Source of the DNA: Apiotrichum sp. Y4204
Lineage: Eukaryota > Basidiomycota > Tremellomycetes > Trichosporonales > Trichosporonaceae
Direction: 5' to 3'
DNA length: 64,000 nucleotides
NCBI GenBank assembly: GCA_025531455.1
Contig: JAMYHL010000022.1
Span: 1 to 64,000, forward strand
The translations under genes and the position numbers were made by a program. A model generated the notes under the pieces. The model was given only the letters and a program-made list of their open reading frames with translations, searched no databases and had not been told where the DNA came from. Positions 43,068 through 53,714 of this stretch are shown here, piece after piece. Every line of letters starts with the position of its first letter. Position 1 is the stretch's first letter.

Positions 43068-43881
43068 ATGCTCCCTGTACCGCCCCTTTTCCACTGCTAC
43101 GAGCAGTACAGCGCAATCTACGGCCGGAGGTGAGAGACTAAAAACCCCCAAATCCCCCTCTGACAGCAGCACAATACCATGCACCACCTGTCCCTCCCCA
43201 TCACACTGCCACGCCAAGCTCACCCATGTCCGCAACGACATCTACGCCGTGGGGCAGTGCGAGGCCTGCCGCTTTGCCCTCCTCTCGCCAGACTCGCGCC
43301 TCTCGTGCTCCCTCCACCTCGTACACGTGCGCATCGCAGACGGGACAGCCACCCGGATCGACCTCGTCAGCGGGAACGACCTCCTCCCAGACGGCGGCCC
43401 CGCCCCCTCCCGGCCGGCGCCGCTCGAGATCATCCCGTACACCCCCACAATGCCGAGCGACGACAGCGTTGCGGGGTTCCCGTCCCCGACGTCCTCTGAG
43501 GAACCGGAGAAAGTTGCGCGCCGGTCCAGTATCGCGAGCACACTCCGGCGGTTGTTCAAGGTATCTCCGGATCATGAGGGGGACAGGCGGCATCGGTCCC
43601 AGCCCCCGTCCGCCCACTCCCATTCCCACTCCCACTCCCACTCCCACTCCCACTCCCACTCCCACTCCCACTCCCACTCCCACTCTCACTCGATACACAC
43701 CGTCTCCCAGCCCCGGTACCCCGATCACCCCTCGCCCCGCGGCGCGCCCCTCGTGCGCCGACACAGCCGCGCACGCCTGTCCGCGAAAAAGGTCGTAATC
43801 GGCAGCCCCATGCCTGTTAACACTGTAGTCCCGGAGCGGATGGAGAGAAAGAACAAGTCGATGCGGTGGAGGCGCGAGTGA
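43068..43881 (+). CDS. unknown protein with Cys cluster and His-Ser repeat
   Basis: Exon 1 43068-43129 and exon 2 43170-43881 join in phase 2 across a 40-nt intron to 257 aa. The start [19 protein letters not shown] is followed by six cysteines (Cys-Thr-Thr-Cys, Cys-His, Cys-Glu-Ala-Cys, then Ser-Cys) and strands such as [11 protein letters not shown]. The cysteine pairs suggest a small zinc-binding fold. A basic patch (Arg-Arg-Ser-Ser-Ile) precedes about fourteen alternating His-Ser dipeptides encoded by a CCACTC hexanucleotide repeat. The tail is Arg-rich. No family was recognised. The His-Ser tract could bind metal or simply be a slippage expansion. Confidence 0.7.
43617..43695 (+). repeat. 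CCACTC hexanucleotide microsatellite in coding sequence
   Basis: About thirteen near-perfect copies of a 6-bp unit (CACTCC phase). Each adds a His-Ser dipeptide, so length changes stay in frame. Confidence 0.9.
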
Positions 43882-44160
43882 TGCGATGGGAGGCAGCGCT
43901 GGGACTGGCAGCCATCTACAACTGTCTTTGACACGACACTGGACCGATTGCCAGTTTTCCGCGTCTCATCGCACGTTGTCTGATTATTTCCTTTACTCAT
44001 ATCCATGTACCGTTCGCATTCTGTACCCATACAGGGTCTCTACTACTTACTCAAGTGATTTGTGTTCGATCAGTGACCGAGTACAAGTTGATCGCGAGGC
44101 GCACACTCTTGATCATATTACCTTCGTTCATAGAAATTTAACACTTAAAAAAGTTATCAA

Positions 44161-44239
44161 ATCGCTATGGCCTAGTGGGACGGCGCCAGGCTCATATTAT
44201 GACACCTGGAGATCGCAGGATCGAAACCTGCTGGCGATA
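44161..44239 (+). tRNA. tRNA-iMet-CAT: initiator tRNA-Met (CAT) with a 7-nt intron
   Basis: The acceptor stem pairs ATCGCTA with TGGCGAT; the A1:T72 pair marks eukaryotic initiators. The T-arm is GCAGG-ATCGAAA-CCTGC, with A54 and A60 in place of the usual T's, another initiator hallmark. The anticodon stem pairs CCAGG with CCTGG and the loop contains CAT. A 7-nt insertion (TTATGAC) after position 37 is a typical tRNA intron. The D-stem is GCC/GGC. A T5 terminator follows. Confidence 0.88.
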
Positions 44240-44244
44240 TAACA

Positions 44245-44249
44245 TTTTT
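44245..44249 (+). terminator. RNA polymerase III terminator of initiator tRNA-Met
   Basis: TTTTT six bases after the discriminator base. Confidence 0.7.
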
Positions 44250-44461
44250 GCTTTTTGTCACTCTATTTCTGATCCCGCGTGCTGGCTCGCTCCTGCCTGG
44301 CTGCTCTGCAGTTGTTGCCACCAGCCAAAGCAGCGCTGCCATCTCGTCTCTCAAAGCTCAGACGGTTCAAACCACTCCCTTTGGAAAGTCAATCTCGTCC
44401 TCTTTTGACTCTCTTTTGTGCTGTGCAACACCCCCATCACACACAGTACACACAACTCTAT

Positions 44462-44470
44462 TATATATAT
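44462..44470 (+). promoter_or_regulatory. TATA-like element of CEG1
   Basis: TATATATAT, about 96 bases upstream of the ATG at 44558. Confidence 0.45.
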
Positions 44471-44557
44471 CATTACCTGCCCCATCTCGTCCTTTCTCGC
44501 GACCTCTCTCTCTCTCTCTACCTATTCGGTGGTGCACCTTCTCCCCTTTCCTCCACA

Positions 44558-46079
44558 ATGCCCGCCGAATCCATCATCCCCGATATCCCAGGCGACCTCC
44601 TCGAGGACTCGGAGACGCGCCACCACCTGATCCAGCACGTCGCGGCGCTATGTGATCTGCGCTCCAACAAGTACGGAGAGAGAGGCGTACAATGCTGACA
44701 GCAGGTTTCCCGGGTCCCAGCCGGTGTCGTTTGGCGTGCACTCGCTCGACCTGCTCGACAAGATGGAGTGGGTGGGAATAGAGGGGTTTAGCTGACGACA
44801 GCTTCTGGGTGTGCGAGAAGTCGGACGGCGTGCGTGTGTTGCTCTTTGTCGCGTTCAATGGCATGACGGGAAACCAGGAGGTGTGGCTTGTGAGTACTGT
44901 GAATGGAGGAGCAAGGTGCTCGCCAATCTTGCTCTTCAGCAAAACCCATTGCCTTTGTTATTCGTGGAGGCCATCCTCCGAATCGTGGTCATTCCATCTC
45001 GTGGCCGCTGACCCCAGATCGACCGCAAGCAGCGCTACTTTTTTGTCCACGATCTGCACTTCCCGCACTGGGAGCGCCAGGACGACCCGTTGACAGACAC
45101 GATCCTGGACGGCGAGCTGGTCATCGACATTGATCCCGCCACTGGCGCCCAGGCGCTGCGCTTTTACGCGTTTGACTGCCTCGTCCTCGGGGGCGAGAAT
45201 ATCATGGCCAAGCCGCTGGACAAGCGCTATGCGGTGGGTGACTCACCGAAATGGTATCTAATCTCAGCGGTTGCGAGAGTGGGTCGTGTCGCCGATGAAG
45301 CGCGCGCTGCAGCGATTCCCGGAGTGGAAGGCAGCGATGCCGTTCGACATTGTCGCCAAGCACCAGGAGCGCTCGTACTCTGTCGCACAGGTGATTAATG
45401 GCATTATCCCGACACTGCAGCACGGCCACGACGGGCTTATCTTTACGTGCGTCGAGTCGCGCTACGCGCCAGGGACAGACGAGAACATTCTCAAGTGGAA
45501 GCCGCCGAATGAGAACTCGATAGACTTTCGCATAGAGCTCCGCTTCCCCCCGTCACCGCTCGACCCCAACGAGTGCGACTATACCGCCAAGCCAGTATTC
45601 CTCCTCAACCAGTGGTGCGGCGGAGAAGAATACGAGTTCTTTGACGAGATGGATGTGGACGATGAGGAGTGGGAGCAGTGAGTGCCTCTGCTTATCAAGG
45701 CGTGCTGACATTTAGAATGAAAGAGTCTCGGGAGCAGTACGACGACCGCATCGCAGAGGTGACCTGGGACCTCGACCGGCAGGGGTGGCGGATGCTGCGC
45801 TTCCGCGACGACAAGCCGCACGGCAACCACCGCGACATTGTGACCAAGATCCTGTCGAGTATCGAGGACGGCGTGGAGCTCAAAGACGTGCTCGCACGGC
45901 AAGAGCAGGTACGCTCGTTGTGGAAGCAGCGCGAGTCTTCGCGGCGAGGCGGGCCGCCCAAGCCGCCGCAACCCGCACGACCGCTGCCGACCCGCCGGCC
46001 GAATGCCCCGCCGCCGCCACCGCCGCCGGCATCCAACCGCCCGCCAGCCCCGGGCGTCATGGTCGGCCTGAAGCGCTGA
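44558..46079 (+). CDS. CEG1: mRNA capping enzyme, guanylyltransferase subunit
   Basis: About six exons encode roughly 415 aa, close to the usual size of fungal Ceg1/Pce1. The nucleotidyl-transferase motifs are present in order: motif I Glu-Lys-Ser-Asp-Gly-Val-Arg with the catalytic Lys that carries GMP; motif III Tyr-Phe-Phe-Val-His-Asp; motif IIIa with Ile-Leu-Asp-Gly-Glu-Leu-Val; motif IV Asp-Gly-Leu-Ile-Phe; motif V Leu-Lys-Trp-Lys-Pro-Pro; and the OB-fold motif VI around Trp-Arg-Met-Leu-Arg-Phe-Arg-Asp-Asp-Lys. The protein transfers GMP from GTP to the diphosphate end of nascent Pol II transcripts. The C-terminus is a Pro/Arg-rich extension. The 5'-triphosphatase is expected to be a separate protein, as in other fungi. 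Short exons lie between 44670 and 44890. Confidence 0.93.
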
Positions 46080-46446
46080 GCGAAAACAAGAAAATCATCT
46101 AGCGCGCAGAGTGCATGTTCTAGTGCCTCGCATGCTAAGCATATCCATCCGTGTCCTGATAGTAGTGTAGACCTTGCATCGAGTTGATTGTATGCACGCC
46201 CGTGCGCCAGTGCGATGCCGGATGACGAGCTTGACGAGGAAACGAGAGTACGAGAGTGGTGCCTGACCCGTGTGGTGGTGCTGCAATCGAATTTTTGCTT
46301 CCGCTCCCTGTTCTTTTGCTCATGAAGGATCAAAAGTCGTTGGTCGTCCGTCGAGTGTCGTCGGACAATGGAAGCACGCCGCCGCCATCGGGTCATTCTT
46401 GCCACTCGACTCTTTCTTCCACACTCTCAAAAAACCGCATCACAAA
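46080..46446. other. intergenic
   Basis: 3' flank of CEG1 and promoter of the eIF5B gene. Nothing else was seen. Confidence 0.5.
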
Positions 46447-49400
46447 ATGCCGCCCAAGAACAAGGGAAAGAAGGGCAAGAAGGGCGGCGACGACGACGAC
46501 GCCTTCTGGTGAGTCTGAAGTCATCCCATCACTCCATTATTCTAGCTCTCGCGTGAGCGACAGCCAGATAAAAAAAAAAAAAATCGACAAAAGCGACAAT
46601 GGCGATGGCGATGCCAGATAACATGACATTATAGATCAAGGACCTGGATCGGGAAACTGACGCCCAGGGCCGAGAAGGAGCGCGCGCTCGAGGCGCAGAT
46701 GGCCGAGACGAAGGAGGAGAGCGGCGGCGGCGGCGGCGCATTCGACGCGCTCGACGACGACGAGGAGGGCGGCCTGATGGTGCGTGTTTGAGCCACTTTG
46801 AATGCGAGGGCGGAATGTTGGCTGTGTGTCGGCTCCGCTCGTGTGTTTTCGAGTTTCCATATCTTGCGCTTTTGCTTACACTTTCTAGGCCGCGATTACT
46901 GCCGCGAAGAACAAGAAGAAGGACAAGAAGAAGAAGAAGGCGGCGTTTGCGGACCTGGACGAGGACGAGGTGGCTGCGCAGGAACCCGAGCGGGGAAACC
47001 TCGACGACGAGTGGCCCGAGGACGAGGTCAAGCCGAAGAAGGGGAAGAAGGACAAGAAGAAGAAGAGGGCGGTGGAGGAGGATGAGGAGGAGGACGAGGA
47101 GGCCGCAGAGGACAAGGGTGCCGAGCGGGGTAACCTTGATGACGAGTGGCCCGAGGAGGATGTCATGCCCAAGAAGGGCAAGAAGGACAAGAAGAAGAAG
47201 AAGGGCGCGGCTGCCGTCGAGGAGGAGCCCGAGGAGCCTGCGGAGGACGAGGAGCCGGCGGCCCAGCCCGAGGCGGAGCGCGGAAACCTCGAGGACGAGT
47301 GGCCCGAGGAGGACGTCAAGCCGAAGAAGGGCAAGAAGGGGAAGAAGGGCAAGCAGCAGAAGGTCGACGACGACCTCGACGACGACGACTTCCTCGCTGC
47401 CGCCGCTGCTGAGGCTGCTGCTGCCCGTGCCAAGGCCGAGGAGGAGGCCGCGGCAAAGGCTGCGGCGGAAAAGGAAGCTGCCGCTGCTGCCGAGCCGGAG
47501 GAGGACGAGGGCGAGGAGGGCGGCCGCCTGCTCACCAAGAAGGAGAAGGAGAAGCTGAAGAAGGAGAAGGAGAAGGTGGGTCTTGTATTTGTGATTTTTT
47601 GCTGATTATCAGGCCAAGAAGAAGGCCCAGGCGGCGAAGAAGAAGGCCGCAGTAGAGGAGGCGACTCCCGAGGCGACTCCGGAGCCTTCGACACCAGCCG
47701 CTGAGCCCGCTGCCGCTGCCGCTGAGGACGACGACGAGGAGGAGGGTGGCGCCAGCGCCGCGAACAAGAAGAAGAAGAAGAAGAAGGCTGCGGCCAAGGC
47801 TCCCGAGCCGGTCGCCGCCAAGCCGAAGAAGGTGTCGGCGCACATTCTCGCCATGCAGGCCGCGATGGAGGAGAAGAAGCGCCTGGAGGAGGAGGTGCAG
47901 AAGGCCGAGGCGGAGCGGCTGCGCAAGATCGAGGAGGAGGAGGCGCGTATCGCCGAGGAGGAGCGTCTCGTCGAGGAGGCCAAGGCGGCCAAGAAGGAGA
48001 AGGAGCGTCTCCGCCGCGAGCGCGCAAAGGCCGAGGGCCGCCTCCTCACTCCTGCCCAGAAGCGCGAGCGTGCCGCCGCCGAGGCGCGCAAGCAGGCGCT
48101 TCTCGCGTCCGGCGTCACCGTCGCTGCCCTCCAGGGTGGTGGCCCCAAGCGCCCCGTCTACAACAAGAAGAAGCCCGCCAAGCAGGCCGCGACCCCCTCC
48201 GAGCCGTCTACCCGTGCCGCCTCCCCTGTTCCCAAGGAGGAGCCCAAGCCGAAGGAGGAGCCCAAGAAGGCCGAGCCCGCCAAGAAGGACGAGTCGGACG
48301 ACGACTGGGACAAGTCGGATGACGAGGTTGCTGCCGTCGCTGATGGCGTCAAGGACATGAAGGTCGAGGAGTCGGAAGACGACTGGGACAAGTCGTCGGA
48401 CGAGGAGGAGCCGGCCAAGCCCGAGCCCAAGGCCCAGCCCGCCGCGAAGGGGGCAAAGCCCGCTGGCAAGGCTGGCCCCGCCAAGGCCGAGCCTGCAAAG
48501 GCCGCGCCCAAGGCCCCCGTCAAGGCCACCAACGGCAAGCCTGCTGCCAAGGCCGCCGAGTCCGAGTCCGAATCTGAGGATGAGTCGGACGAGGACTCGG
48601 ACGAGGACTCTGACGACTCTGACGACGACTCGGATGACTCTGACGACTCTGACGACTCGTCCGAGGACGAGATCGAGATGGCCAAGGAGCGTGCCCGTGT
48701 GGCCATTGCCGCGCGCCGCAAGGCTGCCGAAGCCGCCCAGACCAAGTCGGACCTCCGTTCCCCCATCTGCTGTATTCTCGGCCACGTCGACACGGGTAAG
48801 ACCAAGCTGCTCGACAAGATCCGTCAGACCTCGGTCCAGGAGGGCGAGGCCGGCGGTATCACCCAGCAGATTGGTGCCACCTTCTTCCCGAAGGAGGCGC
48901 TGATCGAGAAGACCCAGGTCGTCAACCACGACGGCGACGTCGACGTCAAGATCCCCGGTCTACTCATCATCGACACGCCCGGCCACGAGTCGTTCACCAA
49001 CCTCCGTTCGCGTGGTTCCTCGCTGTGCAACATTGCTATTCTTGTTATCGACATTACCCACGGTCTTGAACCGCAGACCATCGAGTCGCTCAACCTACTC
49101 AAGATGCGCAAGACGCCGTTCATTGTCGCGCTCAACAAGATTGACAAGCTCGACGCCACCGAGTGGAAGGTCCACCCCGACGCCGGCTTCCGCGAGACCC
49201 TCGAGGCACAGAGCAAGCGTATGCAGCGCATGTTCGAGGACCGTCTCACCTACGTCAAGGGTCTCCTCATGGAGCAGGGTCTCAACTCGGAGGTCTACGA
49301 CCGCAACACCCAGCCCGGTCGTGTCGTCTCGATCGTCCCCACCTCGGCCGTCACCGGCGAGGGTGTCCCCGACCTGCTCAAGCTTCTCGTCAAGCTCACC

Positions 49401-50650
49401 CAGGACCGCATGACCGGTTCGCTCATGTACCTCTCCGAGGCCGAGGCCACCATTCTCGAGGTCAAGGTCATCGAGGGTCTCGGTACCACTATCGATATCG
49501 TTCTCGTCAACGGCCACCTCCGCGAAGGCGACAAGATTGTGCTGTGTGGAATGAACGGGCCGATTGTGACAAATATCCGTGCACTGCTTACACCGCAACC
49601 CATGCGTGAGCTGCGTATCAAGTCGGCGTACGTCCACCACAAGGAGGTCAAGGCCGCGCTCGGTGTCAAGATCTCCGCGCCGGGTCTTGAGAAGGCCATT
49701 GCTGGTGCGCGCATGTTTGTCGCCCGCAACTCGGACGAGGAGGAGTACTACAAGGACCTCGCCATGGACGACCTTACCTCGCTCGACAAGTTTATCCAGA
49801 AGACTGGCCGTGGTGTGTTCGTCCAGGCCTCCACTCTTGGCTCGCTCGAGGCGCTGCTTGTCTTCCTCAAGGACATGAACATTCCCGTGTTCGAGTTTGG
49901 TCTTGGCCCGGTATACAAGAGTGCTGTCATTCGTGCCGGCCTCATGCTCGAGCGTGCACCAGAATACGCCGTCATGCTCTGCTTCGATGTGCCAGTCACG
50001 TTTGAGGCCGAGGAGCAGGCCAAGCGCGACGGCGTCAAGGTCTTCTCTGCAATGATTATCTACCACCTGTTCGACGCTTTCAAGCGGCACATGGAGGAGG
50101 TCAAGGCGGCGCGCGAAAAGGAGGCCGCGCCGATGGCCGTGTGGCCGTGCAAGCTCAAGATCCTCAAGCCGTTCGCCTCAAAGGACCCCATTATTCTCGG
50201 ATGCGACATTGTCGACGGCACGACCTGCCGTGTCGGTACGCCTGTCGGTGTCGTCCGGTACGACAAGGAGAAGGGAACTCGCGAGATTATCCCGCTCGGA
50301 AAGATCACCGGCTTGGAAATCAACCACAAGCCGATGCCGCTCGTCAAGCGCCACCAGACGGGTGCCGGTGTCGCCGTCAAGATTGAGCGTGCCGCCCACC
50401 AGGCCGCACGGTCGTTTGGCCGTCAGTGAGTACTGGCGTGGAGTATGAGGTTTGAAACAGTGAACTAACAATAGCTTTGACGAGAAGGACCTCGTTGTGT
50501 CGCTCATCACGCGCCAGTCGATCGACACACTGAGTGAGTGTAGAGTAGCAACATCAGCTAACACGCACAGAGAACACGTTCCGCGACAAGGTCGAGCTCT
50601 CAGATTGGGCCCTGATCAAGCAGATGAAGATCGAACAGGGCGTCGCGTAA
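46447..50650 (+). CDS. FUN12: translation initiation factor eIF5B (GTPase)
   Basis: About six exons give roughly 1,270 aa. The N-terminal half is a highly charged Lys/Glu/Asp region with three tandem copies of a Gly-Asn-Leu-Asp/Glu-Asp-Glu-Trp-Pro-Glu unit followed by a Lys tract (46996-47345), then a Lys/Glu coiled stretch and Ser/Asp acidic runs. The GTPase core has G1 Gly-His-Val-Asp-Thr-Gly-Lys-Thr, switch I [11 protein letters not shown], G3 Asp-Thr-Pro-Gly-His-Glu and G4 Asn-Lys-Ile-Asp. Domain II, the IF2-like domain III and domain IV follow. The C-terminus ends with Asp-Trp-Ala-Leu-Ile-Lys-Gln-Met-Lys, the helix region that meets eIF1A. It catalyses 60S subunit joining. Intron 1 contains an A13 run. 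Two short 3'-terminal exons were placed by phase. Confidence 0.95.
46996..47345 (+). repeat. three tandem charged modules in eIF5B
   Basis: Three copies of a protein unit of 40-60 residues, each starting Arg-Gly-Asn-Leu-Asp/Glu-Asp-Glu-Trp-Pro-Glu and then Pro-Lys-Lys-Gly-Lys-Lys. DNA copies are diverged in length but clearly related. Confidence 0.8.
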
Positions 50651-51005
50651 AACTGCTAGAACATCCCTTCATTAGTTATGCATGGAGTATCCGATCTTGC
50701 GAGCAGACGAGCATCAGAGAGCTGGTGGATGTGGAGTGGAGGGAGGGGACAATCTTATCAGCGAGATGAGATGAAGAAATATCACGTGATGATCAAGCAC
50801 GTGCGATAACGGAATCAAAAAGTGGTTCATCGGAAAAAGTCGACCGCTTGTCTGCCCCACCCGTCGCCACCTCCGACGCCGGCCAAGCCGGAGGACGAAG
50901 GGCTCGAGTCGATCGCGCCGCAACCCCCAGGCCGGCAGGTCCGCTTGTCACTGCCGTGCCCATCTCTCTCGTTCTCCATCACTCTCTCTCCCTCTTTCCT
51001 CCAAA
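50651..51005. other. intergenic
   Basis: 3' flank of the eIF5B gene and promoter of threonine synthase. Contains two CACGTGATG-like/CACGTG words near 50783-50802. Nothing else was seen. Confidence 0.45.
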
Positions 51006-52779
51006 ATGGCTCCGATGCGGTACTTCTCCACGCGCGGCGGCAGCGAGACGCTGACCTTTGACGAGGTGGGCCAAGACTCAATTCCCAAAAGCTGACATTA
51101 GGCGGTGCTGACCGGCCTCGCGCCCAACGGCGGGCTGTACATTCCGACCGAGATCCCGTCTCTCCCAGCAGACTGGGAGAAGAAGTGGGAGGGCCTGAGT
51201 TTCCCGGAACTCTCGCACGCCATTCTGTCGCTCTTTGTCCCCGAAGACTCGATCCCCTCGGCCGACCTCAAGGATATTATCGACCGCTCGTACGCGACCT
51301 TCCGCAGCACCGACGTCACGCCCCTCCGCCAGACCGCTGAGGGAGAGTACGTCCTCGAGCTGTGGCACGGGCCGACGTGGGCGTTCAAGGACGTCGCGCT
51401 TCAGTTTGTCGGCAACGTGTTTGCCTACCTCCTCGAACGCGCGAACAAGAACAACAAGGGCGAAGAGGAGAGGCTTACGGTTCTTGGCGCGACTTCGGGC
51501 GACACTGGATCGTGAGTGGAATTGGAGTGTGCTTTCTGAATTGGATGGCTCCGCAGCCCTCGCCGAGCCATTTCCACCCTTTTCACCCCTGGTCCCCGCT
51601 CACCCCAGTGCTGCGATCTACGGCCTGCGTTCCAAGCCCTCGATCACCATCTTTATTCTCTACCCTGATGGCCGCGTCTCCCCGATCCAGGAGGCGCAGA
51701 TGGCGACCGTGCCCGACGCGAACGTGTACTGCGTGTCCGTCCTCGACGCCGACTTTGACAAGTGCCAGGCGATTGTGAAGAGCTGCTTTAGCGACCGCGA
51801 GTTCAACGCCGCACACCGCCTCGGCGCCGTCAACTCGATCAACTGGGCCCGCATCCTCGCCCAGATCGTCTACTACTTCCAGGCCTACTTCCTCCTCCCC
51901 GCCGACCAGCGCAAGGGCCTCAAGTTCTCGGTACCCACCGGCAACTTTGGCGACATTCTCGCTGGATGGTACGCCAAGCGTCTCGGGCTCCCGGTCGATC
52001 GCCTCGTGGTGGCCACAAACGAAAACGACATTCTCGCCCGCTTCTTCCGCACCGGCCGGTACGAGCGCGACCCCACCGCAAACGCCGACGAGGGCGTAAA
52101 GCCCACGTACTCGCCTGCCATGGACATTCTCCTCTCGTCAAACTTTGAGCGTCTCCTGTGGTACCTCGCGCACGACACGCAGGATGCCGACCTCCAGGCC
52201 AAGAGCCCCGAGGAGCGCCGCGCCGCCGCACAGGATACCCTCAACGGCTGGATGGACGAGCTCAAAAAGAACGGCCGCGTCGACATGGGCGAAAAGGTCC
52301 GCGCACTCGCGTCCAAGGAGTTTGACGCCGAGCGCGTCTCTGACCAGGAGGTGAGTGAGAAGATTGGCAGGTAGAGGTCAATCTCAGTCTACCTGCCTTT
52401 TCATTACGTATCCCACTGACGCCAGACTCTCGACGAGATCAAAAAGTTCTACACCCTCGCGCCCCCGTACGGCCCGTACGTCGTGGACCCGCACACGGCC
52501 GTCGGTCTCGCGGCGACCGAGCGCGCGGCAAAGAAGTACCCCGGCGGAACGTGGGTGACGCTCTCGACGGCGCACCCGGCAAAGTTCTCCGAGGCGGTCG
52601 AGCTCGCACTCACAAAGGAGGCGTTCCCGGCGTTTTCGTTCCGCGAGACTGTCCTCCCCGAGCCGCTCGCGCTCCTCGAGGCCATGTCCCGCCGCGTGTT
52701 CAAGGTCCGCGGCGAGGACGGCGTGCGCGCCCTCATTGAGCAGGTCAAGCGCGGCGAAAAGCCCGAGCCGTCGGTTTAG
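51006..52779 (+). CDS. THR4: threonine synthase
   Basis: Four exons give about 530 aa, the usual size of fungal Thr4 (class II threonine synthases). The N-terminus Met-Arg-Tyr-Phe-Ser-Thr-Arg-Gly and the Ala-Pro-Asn-Gly-Gly-Leu-Tyr-Ile-Pro block are family hallmarks. The PLP lysine sits in Trp-His-Gly-Pro-Thr-Trp-Ala-Phe-Lys-Asp. The phosphate-binding loop is Ala-Thr-Ser-Gly-Asp-Thr-Gly-Ser-Ala-Ala, split by an intron. Further conserved segments are Asn-Ser-Ile-Asn-Trp-Ala-Arg-Ile, Val-Pro-Thr-Gly-Asn-Phe-Gly-Asp and, near the end, Thr-Ala-His-Pro-Ala-Lys-Phe. It converts O-phosphohomoserine to threonine, the last step of the aspartate branch. Introns interrupt after Thr-Phe-Asp-Glu (51065), inside the phosphate loop (51512) and near 52350. 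Confidence 0.96.
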
Positions 52780-53714
52780 GGAACCTGCCGCGGGCGGCGG
52801 CGTGTGTTGTAGTCGTGGTTGCGTGGTTGCATCTGTGCATATGCATGATAGACGTGGACTGAGCTGAGCGCTGGGTGCGATACGCGAGTCTTTGTTGAGA
52901 AGGCTCAAAGGGTCTAAGGTCACTGCAACACCACCAATCTTGCACCCTCGGCGTCACGCACATCGGTGTGTGCATGCACCGGAATGTGCATTGATCGTGC
53001 CGGGACAGAGCTGAAACACCGTGATACAGAGCGGCGACAGACCGTGAGGTATGGAAGCATTCGAGAAGACGCCGTGTGGCGGTGCGCGTAGGTTCGAGAC
53101 GCGATACGTGGTTGGAGGGGGAGTGAAACATCTGGGTCATCCAGACTCGAGTCCACTGCGGCACATCAGTGTTTGGCCTTATTCTCCGGGGTGTACAACT
53201 GTTCACATCGAGTCTGATTCTGTTCACGCTCTCGTTCACACCGTCAAGCTCCCACTCTCGCCTAAAAGTCCAGACCATCAGGCGCGCCAGGTCCGGCGCC
53301 GCACTCGTGCACGCGGAGCACACTGCACCGCTAGTGTTTCGTGCGTGCGTGCACCAATCTCGTTTGTCACATTCACATATTCACAGCTGCTTCAGTCGCT
53401 GTGCACGGCTCACTGCTCACTGTTCACATCTGGTCACTGCATTTTCTGCCTGTGATGTGCCATCTGCGAATTGCGATGCGGCTCTTCTGATGAACACGAC
53501 AATACATACCCATCTGCGCAATATATATACTGACCATCTCTGATGATCATCCCCATCACCAATTCTCCTCAGCTGGCCTGTCCCATCGATCATATCACGA
53601 GTTCAACTCACGGCTCACGGCTCAAGACTCACGACTCACATCCCACACTCATTTACATTCTAGCGGGCCTAGGATCAGCTTATCCCCAGCAAGCCATACC
53701 AACTTTGAACAACC
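52780..53714. other. intergenic, promoter of secreted member 2
   Basis: 935 bases without a recognisable gene. A TATATATA box is at 53522-53529. The last 100 bases before the start codon contain repeated CTCACGGCTCA/GACTCACG words. Confidence 0.5.
53522..53529 (+). promoter_or_regulatory. TATA box upstream of secreted member 2
   Basis: TATATATA about 190 bases before the ATG at 53715. Confidence 0.45.

Larger units (their letters stand above)
44240..44557. other. CEG1 promoter and leader
   Basis: Contains a TATATATAT stretch at 44462-44470, about 96 bases before the CEG1 ATG, and a CT-rich leader after it. Confidence 0.5.

Noticed and set aside
43617..43695. CRISPR-like array
   Set aside because: The repeats have no spacers; it is a hexanucleotide microsatellite inside a coding exon.
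46885..48929. Long open frames (380 and 465 codons) on the minus strand
   Set aside because: They are antisense shadows of the Lys/Glu/Asp-rich eIF5B coding region; translations are low-complexity Leu/Gly or Ser/Pro with no family resemblance.
49095..50090. 331-codon minus-strand open frame
   Set aside because: Antisense to the conserved GTPase and IF2-like domains of eIF5B, where the plus-strand protein is unambiguous.
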